From assembly GCF_905475395.1 (NCBI RefSeq), contig NC_058338.1, forward strand, positions 13,592,935 to 13,656,934: a stretch of 64,000 bases of DNA, written 5' to 3'. Of the stretch, positions 52,450-64,000 are shown in pieces. The notes beneath the pieces were generated by a model. The model was given only the letters and a program-made list of their open reading frames with translations, did not search any database and was not told where the DNA came from. Numbering within the stretch: the first letter of the stretch is position 1; each line of letters begins with the position of its first letter. Position numbers and translations under genes: made by a program. The stretch is from Chrysoperla carnea (Eukaryota > Arthropoda > Insecta > Neuroptera > Chrysopidae).

Positions 52450-55400
52450 CCCCTGAAACTAAAATCTTGAACTAATTATCTTTTAATCTGAAACTAAATC
52501 GAATAATAATAAGATACTGTGTCATATGAGCTACAAAAATTTAATCTAAAATGTCTTAGTTTGATTTTTTTATGCTTAGCTTAAAGCGTGGAAAGTTGTC
52601 TGATTACACAAACCAGAAGGTCACGAAAGCAGTTACTTTTATAAAAAAACGTTGTCATTCAGATCAAGACTTTGACAATCTGTTTTATTTCAATTTATAA
52701 CTGCCAAATGCAAAATTTGATGATACACTAAGGAAAATGACTTTAATAAAATAATTTAAGCTATTTTAGCTACTTATCTGTTAATTATTTCGCATTCACA
52801 AGTTATAAAATATGCACTCACTTTGTTCTGTCTGAAAAACTAAAATACAACGTTAAAATGACGTCGTATTTATGTATAGGTGGGATTCCCTTTTTGTTTA
52901 TGATAGTATTTTCACATTCCCACGAAATATGAAATGATTGATGGTGATAAAAATAAACAGTATGAGAGGGTTTTGGATAGTATCTAACAAATTTTAGTGG
53001 AAAATATTGAGGAAAAACCATCAAAAATATATCTGTTTTGACATTTTTAATCAGATATACTGAAATATAAAATTTAATACATATAAATGATATGAGATAT
53101 TACCCGAGATACATGTAGGTATATAATAATATCGTATGAACTCGTGTTGAATCGTTGCTAATATCGATATGAAAATACATACACATTATACATATACATC
53201 TGTATGGTATGTTTTGCTCCGCGTTCCGTGTTTTTATGCCGTGTTTTTTTTTGTATATTTTTAGACATATATATTATTAAATAGCAAAGTAAGAATTTTA
53301 TTTGTAATATGCGTTTTCGATACGTGTGTTCGACATCGATATATACAACCGATACAACACTATATACGATATTTACTACGATGATTAATTGTTAATTATT
53401 AATATTAAAAAAAATAAATTATCATGTTTATTAGAATTAGAAATTTGAACATTGTTGTGATACCTAAACTAATCATATCATCCAAAAAATATGTTTAAAA
53501 ACCCTTAAAGTGTTCTCACAAAAAATTTCTGTGTATTAATTTTTTAAAAAAAATAATTCTTTCTCTCGACAATAAAAAAAATTATCAGAATTTTTGATTA
53601 TATATCTCGATGAATTAAAATCTTGATATTTTTGGTAAGTGAATATATATATTTTTTTGTTTTATTGTGTTGAAAATGGCGGGAAAGTTTTCGATGTGAT
53701 TTATATGTATGGTACGTAAAAAAATACATTTTGTAACTAGCCTTTTGGGATTTAGCTCACAAGAAATATTTTATGTGCAAAAGTGTTTTATGTTATTAAC
53801 TTGATTAAACAAGGGAATTGTTAGATGCAATTGTTGATGATAGAATTCGGTCAACAGATGATACAAATAATCCATGCACACTGTTGGGAAATCAAAAAGT
53901 TTTTCGAGTACTGCTCAAATAAATGTTTTTTATGGCTTTGTTATAGAGAATTTTTAAAATTAGTCCAAATGTACTAAACAGTATTTTTTGTAGATAGTTT
54001 TTTTTGTCTGATTTAAGTAAAGATGTTCCCTAATGATTTAAACTGAAGTATTTTGAAAATAATACCCAATATGCTTATGTTTTGAATCCGCATACTTTAT
54101 CGTAGATATTGATAAAAAGCGCGTTAATGACAATTACTCAATGATTTTATAATTAAGTAAATCAAGATTAATTTGAACTGATCTGTCTTGATTGATTGAT
54201 GAAGTCACTAGATTTCAAGTTTAACTTGAAATTAAACGTTAGCTATACTGATTTTTAAGAATTAATTTATAGGTAGTGTTGCTACTGAGACTAATCATAA
54301 CGGTGACTTTTTTTTTACTGTGTTTTAAATCAACAGTTGTCAAATACATTTTATACGGTAGTGTCATAAATAATTTAAAATGACATTAATTATGCTTCTA
54401 AGAAAAAGTAATTTATGTTTTTTTTTTTTTTTTGTTATTTTATTAGTATTGTTCTTGACTTTTACGGCGAACCAACGAATATTGTATAAGTTTTCTTTTA
54501 TAAAAAAGCTTTTGTTCTTCAAGATGAAGTGTCTCTATTAATCTGAAGAATTAAAAGCTCTAAGTAGATGTATGCATCCTTGTATGCAACATTAGATTGT
54601 TGCCAATTAAATTTTAAGGTATTTCCAGTATGGTTTTTGTTATTCCTATGCTAAAACAATGGCAAAACCACCTTTCGACAGAATTTAACGAATTTTTTTC
54701 ATAGGCTAAGAATAAAACTTACTATTAAAACTCAAAGTTTAAGAAAATTTGACATTTTAAAAAACGATATAATTAATGTCTTAGTTCCCAATTTTGACAA
54801 TTTGTGTCAAAATTAATATCTCGAAAACAAAACGACGTGGTATTTTTTTCCTAAAAGCTTTTCGTTTTTTCCTAAAGGCAAACTTTGCAGTTGATTATCT
54901 CGCGATCTAAACGACCATTTCTACTTTTCTACAATTTCGGGAACTCACATTATTCTCAGTCTGTAATCTGACGAAATGCTTTCATGTTAAGCTAGAATTC
55001 TTCACTTTATTTTAGTTAGTTTATGAATAAGCTAATGTCATTTCAAAAAGCTATTTTGAAAAAATTCGATATATTAAATGAATGAACGAAATTTAACCGA
55101 TATAATTTTATAAAAGAATTTTAGCCTTGAATTAAAATTTTTCAAATAGTTTGGTAAACTGTTATACCTTTGATCATAATTTACATTTAAATGTTTTTAT
55201 ACCTATTTTAAAATATAGCAATATTAGAAGTCCCTCCTTTCATCATCATTATTCCTACATACTATGTATTTTTGTCACATTCTTCTAATAACAGTATTAT
55301 TTCAAAACATTATAAATTGAAATTTTAAAGAGATCTCGATAGAAACAATATATTACATGCTTTACTTATAAGTGATCCATGATCGAAGACCATAAAGAAT

Positions 55401-55490
55401 CATACACCATATCTTAGTGTACCTTTGATCATTTCCAAATCATTTTAACAAGTAATCTTTACAGTCCACTGTAGGAAACAGTAATTCTTT
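52446..55490. other. Gene-poor AT-rich DNA
   Basis: No recognisable gene, RNA gene or clear repeat over about 3 kb. Confidence 0.35.
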
Positions 55491-55494
55491 TGTA

Positions 55495-55577
55495 TGCTTG
55501 CTCTTCTCTTGGCATCTATGCTTCTATTAGCATCTAGCATCTTCTCTTAGCATCTATTAGCTTCTATTAGCATCTAG
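55495..55577. repeat. Short minisatellite built on CTTCT.TTAGCATCTA
   Basis: Degenerate tandem copies of CTTCT(A/C)TTAGCATCTA, four to five in about 80 bp, such as CTTCTATTAGCATCTAG at two places. A simple tandem expansion. Confidence 0.75.
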
Positions 55578-56952
55578 TTACAGCTTTAACTGAGTATGTT
55601 GACGTATGACAAAGAACAAAATAGTAATTGTATCATTAAGTATCTACGTTCGTTGATCGTTGATACAGGAAAAAGATATGATCCAATTTATATGACGTTA
55701 CATATTTTCAAATTTTATCTCCTCAAAGTTATCCGTTATCAATAAAACTGAAATATTTCTGCTTTTATTTAAAACAAAACCATATGAACAACCACTCTCT
55801 CGGTTGCTTGCCATCAGGTAACTAAATTTTGTCTTCATACAGTAAATTGCTATCTTATAATTAGTAATATCTGTCATGAAAAGTATAATTCAATATACAT
55901 TATCACCAAGGTACCATAGTCCACCCCTTAATATTTCAGGTATTGGTTTAGTTTAAGTTGTTTTTTATATTACCAATTAAAGTAATAAAAATAAACTTTG
56001 TTTATATATATATCATTATCAATCTAAAAAAGTATAATTAATTTAACTTTCACAGCGAATATAACCTTTAAAAGGAGATGAAATTTCCATAATGAATAAA
56101 TAAATAATATTCAATAACTTTGGTTATAGATACACTGCTATAGAATTGTTATAGGTTGCTCTAATAATTCATTTATAAACGATAAATAGTTTGTGCTATT
56201 ATTCAACATGAATAAACCATCCTCAGAAACGATTATAATTTAAAATTTAATTTTATTCGTTGGTTTATTCTAGATAAATTTGTAGTTAATTTCCGATAAA
56301 TATCAACTATATTTATTATTAGTTATTTTCCCAAATCAATTACAAACAAGTGAAGATAACAACAAGCAATTTTAATTGTATCAATACACTGAACTACAGA
56401 AGAAAAAAATCTAAAATTCAGATCTTTATTTAAAGACGTTCCCAAAAAAAAAAAAGAGCGCGTTTCAAATTTTGAAGGTCTATTCTGGTAGTACTTAGAA
56501 TTAGACGAAAGTTAAGGGAGAGTTTTAGAAGAGTGAAATTTTTCGATTTATACTATAGCTTTTGAAATTCAAATGCCTAAAGATTTAGCGAAAATCACTT
56601 AAAGAAGAAATTAACACAAATGTCATCCATTTCATCACTTTAAATTCTTTTAGCTAATGAATATGCTTTTAACTAATAAAGTTTTCCAAATTTATCATAA
56701 AAAAAGTTTTCTTCGGTCTCTCATGGTTAAAACTGGGTCTAACGGTGTTTTTTGATTCAGCAGACGCCACAAAAATGTCTACTAACTATTTCTATTAATA
56801 TGTCTTCTTGTGACATTTTAGCTGTCCAATTTCAAAGTTTAATTTGAAAGTTTTCATAATCAGGATAGGTGTAAGACATCTATTTCAGAAAATAAAATTT
56901 CTTGACTTATTTATAGATTTAGTGTTTTTTTTTTGCACACTGTTTTGTATTT

Positions 56953-57026
56953 TGGTGGAAGCGCAATTCATTGAATTAAATATATCCTTTAGTTAACAAA
57001 ACATAATGTTCCTTGCGCTTCCACCA
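56953..57026. repeat. Inverted repeat, 14-bp perfect arms
   Basis: TGGTGGAAGCGCAA at 56953-56966 and TTGCGCTTCCACCA at 57013-57026, with a 46-bp AT-rich spacer. It may be a tiny MITE or a solo transposon pair; a similar one-armed phrase is at about 45748. Confidence 0.7.
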
Positions 57027-57118
57027 TAATTCCGCAAGAGTCGAGTTATTATATATAATTCTACATAAGCGTAAAAGAACCCGATGTACACAAGAGATGT
57101 AAACAAATATTAAATTAA

Positions 57119-57234
57119 CTAGAGTGATACCCACCCGCTTCGCTGGGTTTAAAAGTAAAGATTGATAAAGATTGCTCTTGCTTATCCCCTTTCTAAAACA
57201 CTCGAAATAATGGCAAGGATTGTTTTACACAGGT

Positions 57235-57265
<31 letters not shown>

Positions 57266-57535
57266 GGTTTTCTATTTTTTTAAATGTATAATAGTCGTAA
57301 TTATTCATTGAGTATATCAGAGAAGATGGCCGTGAAATATTTCTTATTGACTATTTTTACAGAAATCTGTAATTTTTTTATTAAGATATCTTTAAAATTA
57401 AATCTCATGTGTTATTCTGATATATCAACTATATTGCTGTACAGTTTCATTAAAAACCATTCGCTATTTTAGCGTGAAAGCGTAACAAACAAACAAACAA
57501 ACAAACATGCTTACTTTCGCATTTATAATATAGAA
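57119..57535 (+). mobile_element. Dispersed element with 5' hairpin, copy 2
   Basis: Starts CTAGAGTGATACCCACCCGC. An imperfect palindrome ACCCGCTTCGCTGGGT lies at 57133-57148. It shares a body with the minus-strand copy at about 11935-12212, including CATTGAGTATATCAGA and TTTTTACAGAAATCTGTAA. The 3' end has GCGTGAAAGCGTAACAAACA (five AAAC units) then ACTTTCGCATTTATAATAT, like the 3' tail at 31805-32095. An (AT)n run of 28 bp at 57238-57265 interrupts it. Confidence 0.7.
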
Positions 57536-58419
57536 GATTTATTAATAAGAGCTAATAAAATGTACATGATATACCTAAAAGAATTTTATGGATCGGATCT
57601 ATTTGTATGTATATCAAGTTGTCATATTAAGAAATTTATATACATTTAATAACTTTCTCATTAAACATTTTTTTTAATTCTTATTCAACTTGTTTTTGTC
57701 TAGACTTGGCTTTGCCATTTCTATTCATCATCATCAATAATAATAATAATAATAATATATGCATACATTCAAGTCTAAATGAATCGAGAGAGCTAAATTG
57801 TTTTAAGTTTTCAATTGTAAAGCAAAATAATTAAATTGAAAGCACTCAATCAATATATACTCAATTTTATTGTGTAGGTATAGGTACTACAAAGTAAAAT
57901 TGTACTACAATCGAGGGAAATTAGAAAACCCGCACGAAAAATTCTGTATGGAAAATATATTGCCTGAAATAGTTTAAATATACATATTACGCGCACATCT
58001 TGTCTGGATTGGCTTTATTTTGCACTTTTGTTTATAATATAGATCTATTCAAGGAAAATTTTGGAAATTCAAGTATATTGTTTTAAAGGCCTAGGGAAAA
58101 GGGACGTATTGATCATTGTTTCAAACGAAATTTGGCATATCACGTTAAGAAATTTTTTGTGGATATTACTATGTGAGTATCCGAGTGAACGCCATAATGA
58201 TTTGATCATTGAGATAACAGTAATATTAGCAATAGTTATGGCGGACGAGTCATGCGTCAGGTCCTCACTGGTTGGCGCTACGTATAATACTTCTGGGGGA
58301 TAGCTCTATTCAACACTGCAATATTACTAACTCTAACTAGTTACTATAGTATCTCTTTGTATACCATCCCAATGTAGTAAACGCCATGAATATCTTACCG
58401 TGTATTTTCAATAGACTAA

Positions 58420-58704
58420 TCTCAATGGCCGAGCGGTCTAAGGCGTCAGTCTTAGATCGTTTGACTACTTAGACTTAGGTTGCGGGTTCGAATTCAATCA
58501 GCGGCAGTGTGAACAATTATAATTAATGGAGGTGCAAAATTGTTCACATTGTCGTCGCTTGGATAAGAACGAAGTAACCGATTCCACCCACATCATAAAT
58601 GTAATTGTAAAAATTAATGTAATTAAATAAATAAAGATTAACACATAATGATGTGGGTGGCCTCTGTAATACGGTGTATGTCATAAACACGGACGTTTAT
58701 TATT
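58420..58704 (+). mobile_element. tRNA-derived SINE (family B)
   Basis: A 285-bp element with a perfect 10-bp duplication AATAGACTAA (58410-58419 and 58705-58714). The head has A-box TGGCCGAGCGG and B-box GGTTCGAATTC, most like a tRNA-Leu or tRNA-Ser head with long-arm spacing, but the anticodon arm does not fold properly, so it is not a working tRNA. The body contains two copies of CCACCCACATCAT (second inverted as ATGATGTGGGTGG). Unlike family A, the tail does not match LINE family 1. Confidence 0.88.
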
Positions 58705-58714
58705 AATAGACTAA

Positions 58715-61205
58715 CCTAAACTAGTCAGACCTCTAGACTAACCAGAGATTTAATGCTAAGCTCAACGTAAACTTAGAAACGCCGCAGTTACCCCAGCCTT
58801 CAAAAACGCTATAATATAGTCTATCCATTTGTCGAAGCAAGATAAACAGGCAGAGAATGATTCATTTTTAAAACTTATCTTTTTTCAAACATATGGAAAA
58901 AATTAACAAACTTATGCGTTAAGATAAACATTTTAATAAAATTTTAAAAGCTTTTAACCAATAAACAATTTAAAGAATGAATATTGGAAAATGTCTCAGA
59001 TATTTATACATATGAAAATTGTAAATAATAAATAAATAAATCAGAGGCCATATAAGTAATTTTTTTTCTAATCGATTTTAATAAATTTGTAAATAATTTT
59101 CTATAAAATTTAATTTATAAGATATTGAATATTTATTATTCATAGTGTTTACATTTCGTAAATGTTTATAGTAAAAAAAAATTTTCGCAAAAAATAGAAC
59201 AGACGAAAAAGTAAACAATAATTTTAAAGTACTGACTTCAATCAATAATTTCTTTCTTGCGAGCTTTGAATCCACTTGGATCCATTTTTAGCTAAAGAAA
59301 TAGTTTGAAGTTTGAGAATGGTCTAGGTTTACAATAAATATTTAGTACATTTGATGGACTAATTTTGTTACTAAATGAATAACCTTTTATTCGAAACTTA
59401 TTTCAGGAGTTGATTAGAATTTAGCAAACCAAATCGACACGCCTATGATTTAACAAACCAAAAGAAAATTCTGTATCATGGGCATAAAATTTGATCAATG
59501 CGAAATTTCGGCTACATGATTGTTTTTAACTTAAAAGTTATATAAGTTTTAACTTATACAAATATACATATTTACTACATTGTTCTATGGTTCGATAACG
59601 TTGGTATTTATTTTTAAAAAATTGTATCAAATTCATTGATTGTAATCTTTGGGATTGTCATAACCCGGATTTTATACAATAATATAAAATCTTTTATTCA
59701 AACAAGCTGTGATGCATATTACATTTAAATGGCCGATCAATAATTTGAGTAAATTATTGTATTCAAATTCGCTTTGGATAAATAAGTATTTACATAAGTT
59801 TCTAATTGCGTATTTTAGAGTGTTATCATTTTAATAAAGGGGATCGAATTAAATTTTTTTGATCTTTTGAGATGAAGAATTCTCACTTTACGAATAGAAA
59901 AGTGAAGTTGGGTTTTAAGAATCTTTGCTACTATGCAAGATATGAACGTTTAAAATTCTTAATTAAAGAAAGAGAAAGATACCCACTAGTGACGGCTTTC
60001 ATGTGTGTCGCCCTAGAGATTACGTTTTAAACTTTTTTTTGCTAAAAGAAAATGGGCAACCTTTGAATACAATCTTTGATTTCTTATAACTTCGTTTTTT
60101 AATCAAATTTATTTTCACTTTTAAATTTTTGTCATGGTATTGTCTAGTTTGATATTTTTATGGCCATATTATTATTAATATAGCCAATTCGACATCAGGA
60201 TCATTCCCTATTGTTTCTAAATATTAGATTTCTCTGTAAATATGAGACATGCCGAAAAGAGAAAACAAAATTTAATTGAATTCTTCCTTATTTCGTTATC
60301 AAATTCCATGATTTGTCTCTAATTTTCAAGCTTATCGTGTTGGTTAATCACGAAAAATAGACAAACGGTATAAAAATGTACCGCTTACGAAAAAACATCC
60401 TAGAGAAGTGACGTTAAAATTTAATTTTGTTCATTATGTAATTTTTAAATTACTCAGTCAGAATACTTAGTTTTCATTTATCACAGAGTCAGATTTTTCC
60501 ACGTTGTAATTTAACTAGAAAACTAATTAGCCTGGCTCTGCTATATTTGCCAGTGTGTTACCAAAATTGTTGCTGCAGATATCATTGGTCACTATTTCTG
60601 GAGTAAATACAAGATATTTCAATCATCATTGTTAAAAATCTTTTATTCAAATAACGATGCAATCAAAATCTCATAGCTTACAAAATATAAGTGTCATTCA
60701 AACATGACTCTATTTCATGTTATTAAAACCATTTTTAGGGCATTATCAAAACGGAAGACTAACATAAATAATAACACTTTTAAAGTTTTTATTTTTTTGT
60801 TCGTGTTTATTAAAAGAACCTTTTTTTTATTATAAAAAAAAAACCATTACAGAATGTGTGTGTATATATTAAATATGATATAATATTTATTTATTAATTT
60901 TAATCACGTTTACTAAATTCAATATGCTTACTGCATTCATCATATGTTCAAGTTCTTAAACCTGTTACACACGGCACATTTATAAGGGAACAAATCGTCG
61001 ATCCCATTTTATTTTTTACTATTGGAATACAGGTCCTTTATGCGCGTTCGGCGATTGAGGACTAGTTTATTATCTTTCTACTTTTTTACAGTTTATTGTC
61101 TTGAAATAGCATTCGCAATGAGGTCTTGTAGTTACGATGTAAGCTCCTTATGCGAAAGGTCATTAGTTCGAAACCCACCAACGTCAATAGATTTTTATGA
61201 AGTAT
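58715..61205. other. Gene-poor AT-rich DNA
   Basis: No gene recognised. A stretch near 61150-61200 (TAGTTCGAAACCC) looks like a tRNA B-box and may be a decayed SINE next to MITE copy C; there is no matching A-box that I trust. Confidence 0.35.
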
Positions 61206-61425
61206 TTAAGGTAGTACGAGGACGATGGCAATTATTTGTACCTTGTTTTTAACTTTGATGTTGAGTTTTGGTATTACTTCATGAATGCGTAGACGAAAAA
61301 TAAGAATACAATTTTTCGATATCTGCCTTGGTTTCCGAAATATCGAAAGATAAATAATTAAACAAAATTTTCACTATTTTGAAATTGACTCCAGATATCG
61401 AACAATTTTATTTTCGATTTTCGCG
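61206..61425. repeat. Palindromic fold-back MITE, copy C (truncated)
   Basis: Begins TTAAGGTAGTACGAGGACG and matches copies A and B through the CTGCCTTGG centre and ACTCCAGATATCGAA, then stops. It preserves the intact left end that copy B lacks. Confidence 0.7.
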
Positions 61426-63016
61426 TTTATAAGTGAACACCAGAATTAGAGCGGGTAGTTCCATTGAATTATGTCATGTGAAGGAGGCTTTATATTCAAT
61501 ATGCGTAAATGATGTTGTGTTTCGCTTTCAGACAGTTTTATTCTTATTACTTAGAAAAGAATTAATATACAAAGACGATTATTGAGTCTGTTTTAATTTA
61601 TACAAAAAGTAAATTGTTTATTAAACTTTACACGTTTTACAGTATTTGACGGAAAACGTACCGTTTCTTATTTCAATTTGCATATGAATTTTTATAACAT
61701 CTTTTGTAGAAAATGTAAGCCGGAAATGCGCATCTGTGTTGGTTGGATTTGTAAAAAAAGTATACGAAGAACGATGGAATAAAGTTTGGGGGGGGGGTTA
61801 ATTTACCTAGAATTTTAACTCCCCTTTTTTAAGCCTGCGTATCTATTATTGTCTACCGAAAAAACTTTGGGTTGATTTTTAATCCTTTTCCCGTAATCCA
61901 ATCGAGCAGAAACTATACAGGCAGGCTCGTGGCGACAAAAAATTAAACAAAGAAAGAATGTTTAATAAAAATATGGAGGGTAGAGATAAGAAGATTTTCT
62001 CTGTATATAAAAAGGGTCCCTAAAAAACAGAAAATTGGTGGTGCTGCTGTAGAAAATGAGTTTTAAAAGATGGTAATAAGATTAAGATAAAGGTCTAAAC
62101 AATTGTTATTAGAGAAGGGTAGAGAAACTCGCACCAAACACCTTTTGCTATACAAGCGCTATTCTGGCTAATTTTAGAATTATTATTTGCTTTGTTCTGC
62201 TGGTCACTTTGACCCCTATTTAAGAATGTCTTCCTTACCTCTACCCTCCATAAATAAAAAATTGATTTTTATGGGTAATTTTTTTATATTTTTGAGTGCA
62301 GGTTTCTGTTTTTTATTATTTTATATTTCTGAGAGTAGATTATTAAACAAAAAACTTTATATTCAGATAAATTTAAGAAATGATTACCTCACTGACAAGT
62401 ACGAAAAAAATATAAAAAGGTATTTGAGATGTGTACAAAAATATGCATGTTGGGGTAAACCACCCTTTTAAAGGGAGAAGTCATCTCGCAATTTTTATGT
62501 TATACTTACAGTTATGAAATACTTATAGTCCTTTGTTGCAAATTTGTGACATAAAGTTTCAGCCAAAAAATGACTGGGCTATAATATTTCTCCACAATTT
62601 GTTTAACATTTCTAATAGCTCTATTCTGGAATATCTAAACTGGCTTCCTAGCACAAATTTTATAGCATTCACGATTCGAAACGTGACATACCTTTTGAAG
62701 ATAAGATAAAACTAACCACATAAAATAATTCTTTTTATTGTCATGTACCAATCAATTCATAATAACTTCTTTAGCGTACGTATTGTTATTTGACGACAGC
62801 ATTTCCTGGAGTTTACTGACTCCCATATAAGGCTTATTTATATATAAATTTATATGCTGCTTAGAGGGACATACTCATAATTTAATAATTTATTATATTT
62901 ATTACAAAATATTTAATTCAATTATTTAAATATTATTTTTTGTTTGTTATTGAAATTATCCGGTTCGGGTATGACCAAAAATAGTATTAATAATAATGAT
63001 GGTTTCTTTATTACAG
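61426..63016. other. Intergenic or intronic DNA before the last exon
   Basis: AT-rich, no recognisable coding sequence. It may be intronic to the gene whose exon follows; the frame at 62187-62471 resembles nothing known. Confidence 0.4.
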
Positions 63017-63193
63017 ACGGAAGTGTGATATAGAATGCAACGGTGTCCTTACATACACGAAATGAAGGAGCGCTTGCTTGGACAACCAACAGAACAACAA
63101 ATGGTCATGGAACCATTAACGAAACATATCCAGGATACACCACCTACGAGATCGCCAGTACATCGAGATCCACCGATCGGTACTGTTGTGAGG
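63017..63193 (+). CDS. Probable 5' coding exon of an unidentified gene
   Basis: An acceptor (TTTATTACAG, ending at 63016) and a donor (GTAAGA at 63194) bracket a 177-nt exon. The first ATG at 63035 opens a frame of 53 codons that ends at the donor on a codon boundary, so a following exon in phase 0 must lie beyond the window or in its last 800 bases. The peptide starts MQRCPYIHEMKERLLG and ends in a Pro/Arg/Thr-rich tail (TPPTRSPVHRDPPIGT). It has no signal peptide or membrane segment. Codon use is less AT-biased than the surroundings, which supports coding. I do not recognise the family. Confidence 0.65.
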
Positions 63194-63474
63194 GTAAGAT
63201 TTTTTAGTTATTTTAAATTCAAAAAAATACTGGCTTAATTTCGATTCCACCAAAAATGGGTACAAAACAACATAAGATGTCGAAAGCCAAAAACTGAATC
63301 TTCACGTATTGATGAATCTTCTATGAAGACTCTTTGAATTGTGTAGGTTTTAAGTTATTCCTCGTCGAATGCAAAATCTTTCTAACATATCTAAATTATT
63401 TTAAATTTATATACGAGTTGGGTCACTTTGGGATTATATAATTTAAAAAAAGGATGAAACACGGTAAAGAATTG

Positions 63475-63745
63475 ATTTGTTAGGCTTGGCTTGGTTTGAG
63501 TAAATGAAGGCTTGGTAAATTAGATTTGGCTGAAACTTGGGCAAGTGCTTGCAACCCAAGACTTGATTTATTTTCTCGTAGCCAAGACTTCGAAAACAGT
63601 TGACACACCAATATTTGATTTATTAGATTAGAAGCCAAAGCTTAGGCAGAGGCTGGAAAAGTCCTGATTTACTAGCTTGGCCAATGCATGGGCAAGGATT
63701 ATACAAGCACTAGTATACCAAAGCTTGATATATTGGCTTTTGTGG
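63475..63745. repeat. Degenerate minisatellite, unit about 52-62 bp
   Basis: Tandem, diverged units keyed by TTGATTTATT/TGATTTACTAG and (G)CCAAG.CTT. Landmarks: CTTGATTTATT at about 63563, TTTGATTTATT at about 63615, CTGATTTACTAG at about 63664 and TTGATATATTGG at about 63726. Within the putative intron after the last exon. Confidence 0.6.
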
Positions 63746-64000
63746 AAACGAACAATTAAAAACAGTCAAAGTTTCCTCTAACGAATCGAATGTGAAAACC
63801 GCATTCAAATCCGCCTTACTGTTCAAATTTTTGAACTTTATTGTTTCGTTTCTACGATTATTTCGCTGAAGCATTTGCAAGGAATGGCAGACGAAGTTTT
63901 GGTAAAACGATAACTGCTCGCTCACTCCGTTACCACCGTCAGGCTTCTCAGTTTCTCTATGGGCAACTAAGAGTTGGCAAAATACCTGTTACACACAGTA

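Noticed and set aside
58420-58500. A genuine tRNA gene (tRNA-Leu or Ser-like, with A- and B-boxes)
   Set aside because: The anticodon arm does not fold into a 5-bp stem with a 7-base loop, and the sequence is part of a 285-bp unit with a 10-bp target duplication, so it is a SINE head.
1-64000. Horizontally acquired genes, viral integrations or a bacterial-type gene cluster
   Set aside because: All recognised proteins are normal animal families with introns; no intronless bacterial-like or viral frame was found.

Overview
This 64 kb, strongly AT-rich window is insect nuclear DNA. It holds four complete spliced genes with GT..AG introns, plus one exon of a fifth. The protein families are animal ones: mARC, VAMP7, otopetrin and lysosomal alpha-mannosidase. 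Several retroelements carry TTAGG/CCTAA repeats, the motif of the ancestral insect telomere. The order cannot be fixed from the sequence alone.

Layout. 1151-2647 (minus): mARC, a MOSC-domain mitochondrial amidoxime-reducing protein, 6 coding exons, 324 aa. 5824-8814 (plus): VAMP7, a longin R-SNARE, 4 coding exons, 221 aa. 13160-27064 (plus): an otopetrin proton channel, 9 coding exons, 851 aa, with a 7.6 kb first intron. 32396-39004 (minus): a lysosomal alpha-mannosidase (GH38), 15 coding exons, 1018 aa. 39005-63016: about 24 kb with no recognisable gene. 63017-63193 (plus): one probable coding exon of an unidentified gene that runs off the window. I rebuilt every junction by hand. Each of the four models keeps frame across all junctions and ends at a stop, which supports them strongly. 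The genes look independent, each with an ordinary cellular role, and nothing suggests a shared pathway.

The rest is introns and intergenic DNA built largely from mobile and repetitive sequence: three copies of one non-LTR retrotransposon family, a LINE fragment of a second family, two copies of a tRNA-derived SINE whose 3' end matches the first LINE family, a separate tRNA-derived SINE with a 10-bp target duplication, a TTAA-flanked MITE, three copies of a palindromic fold-back element, two copies of an element with a shared 5' hairpin, a five-unit 315-bp satellite, and several micro- and minisatellites.

The most interesting signal is a retroelement system: a LINE and its apparent SINE parasite share a 3' tail ending in TAACC repeats, and in one SINE copy the telomere-like repeat lies at the opposite end. 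Nested insertions, with a LINE inside a hairpin at two loci, and the freshly homogenised satellite, which carries a TGACGTCA box in each unit, are the next best leads.
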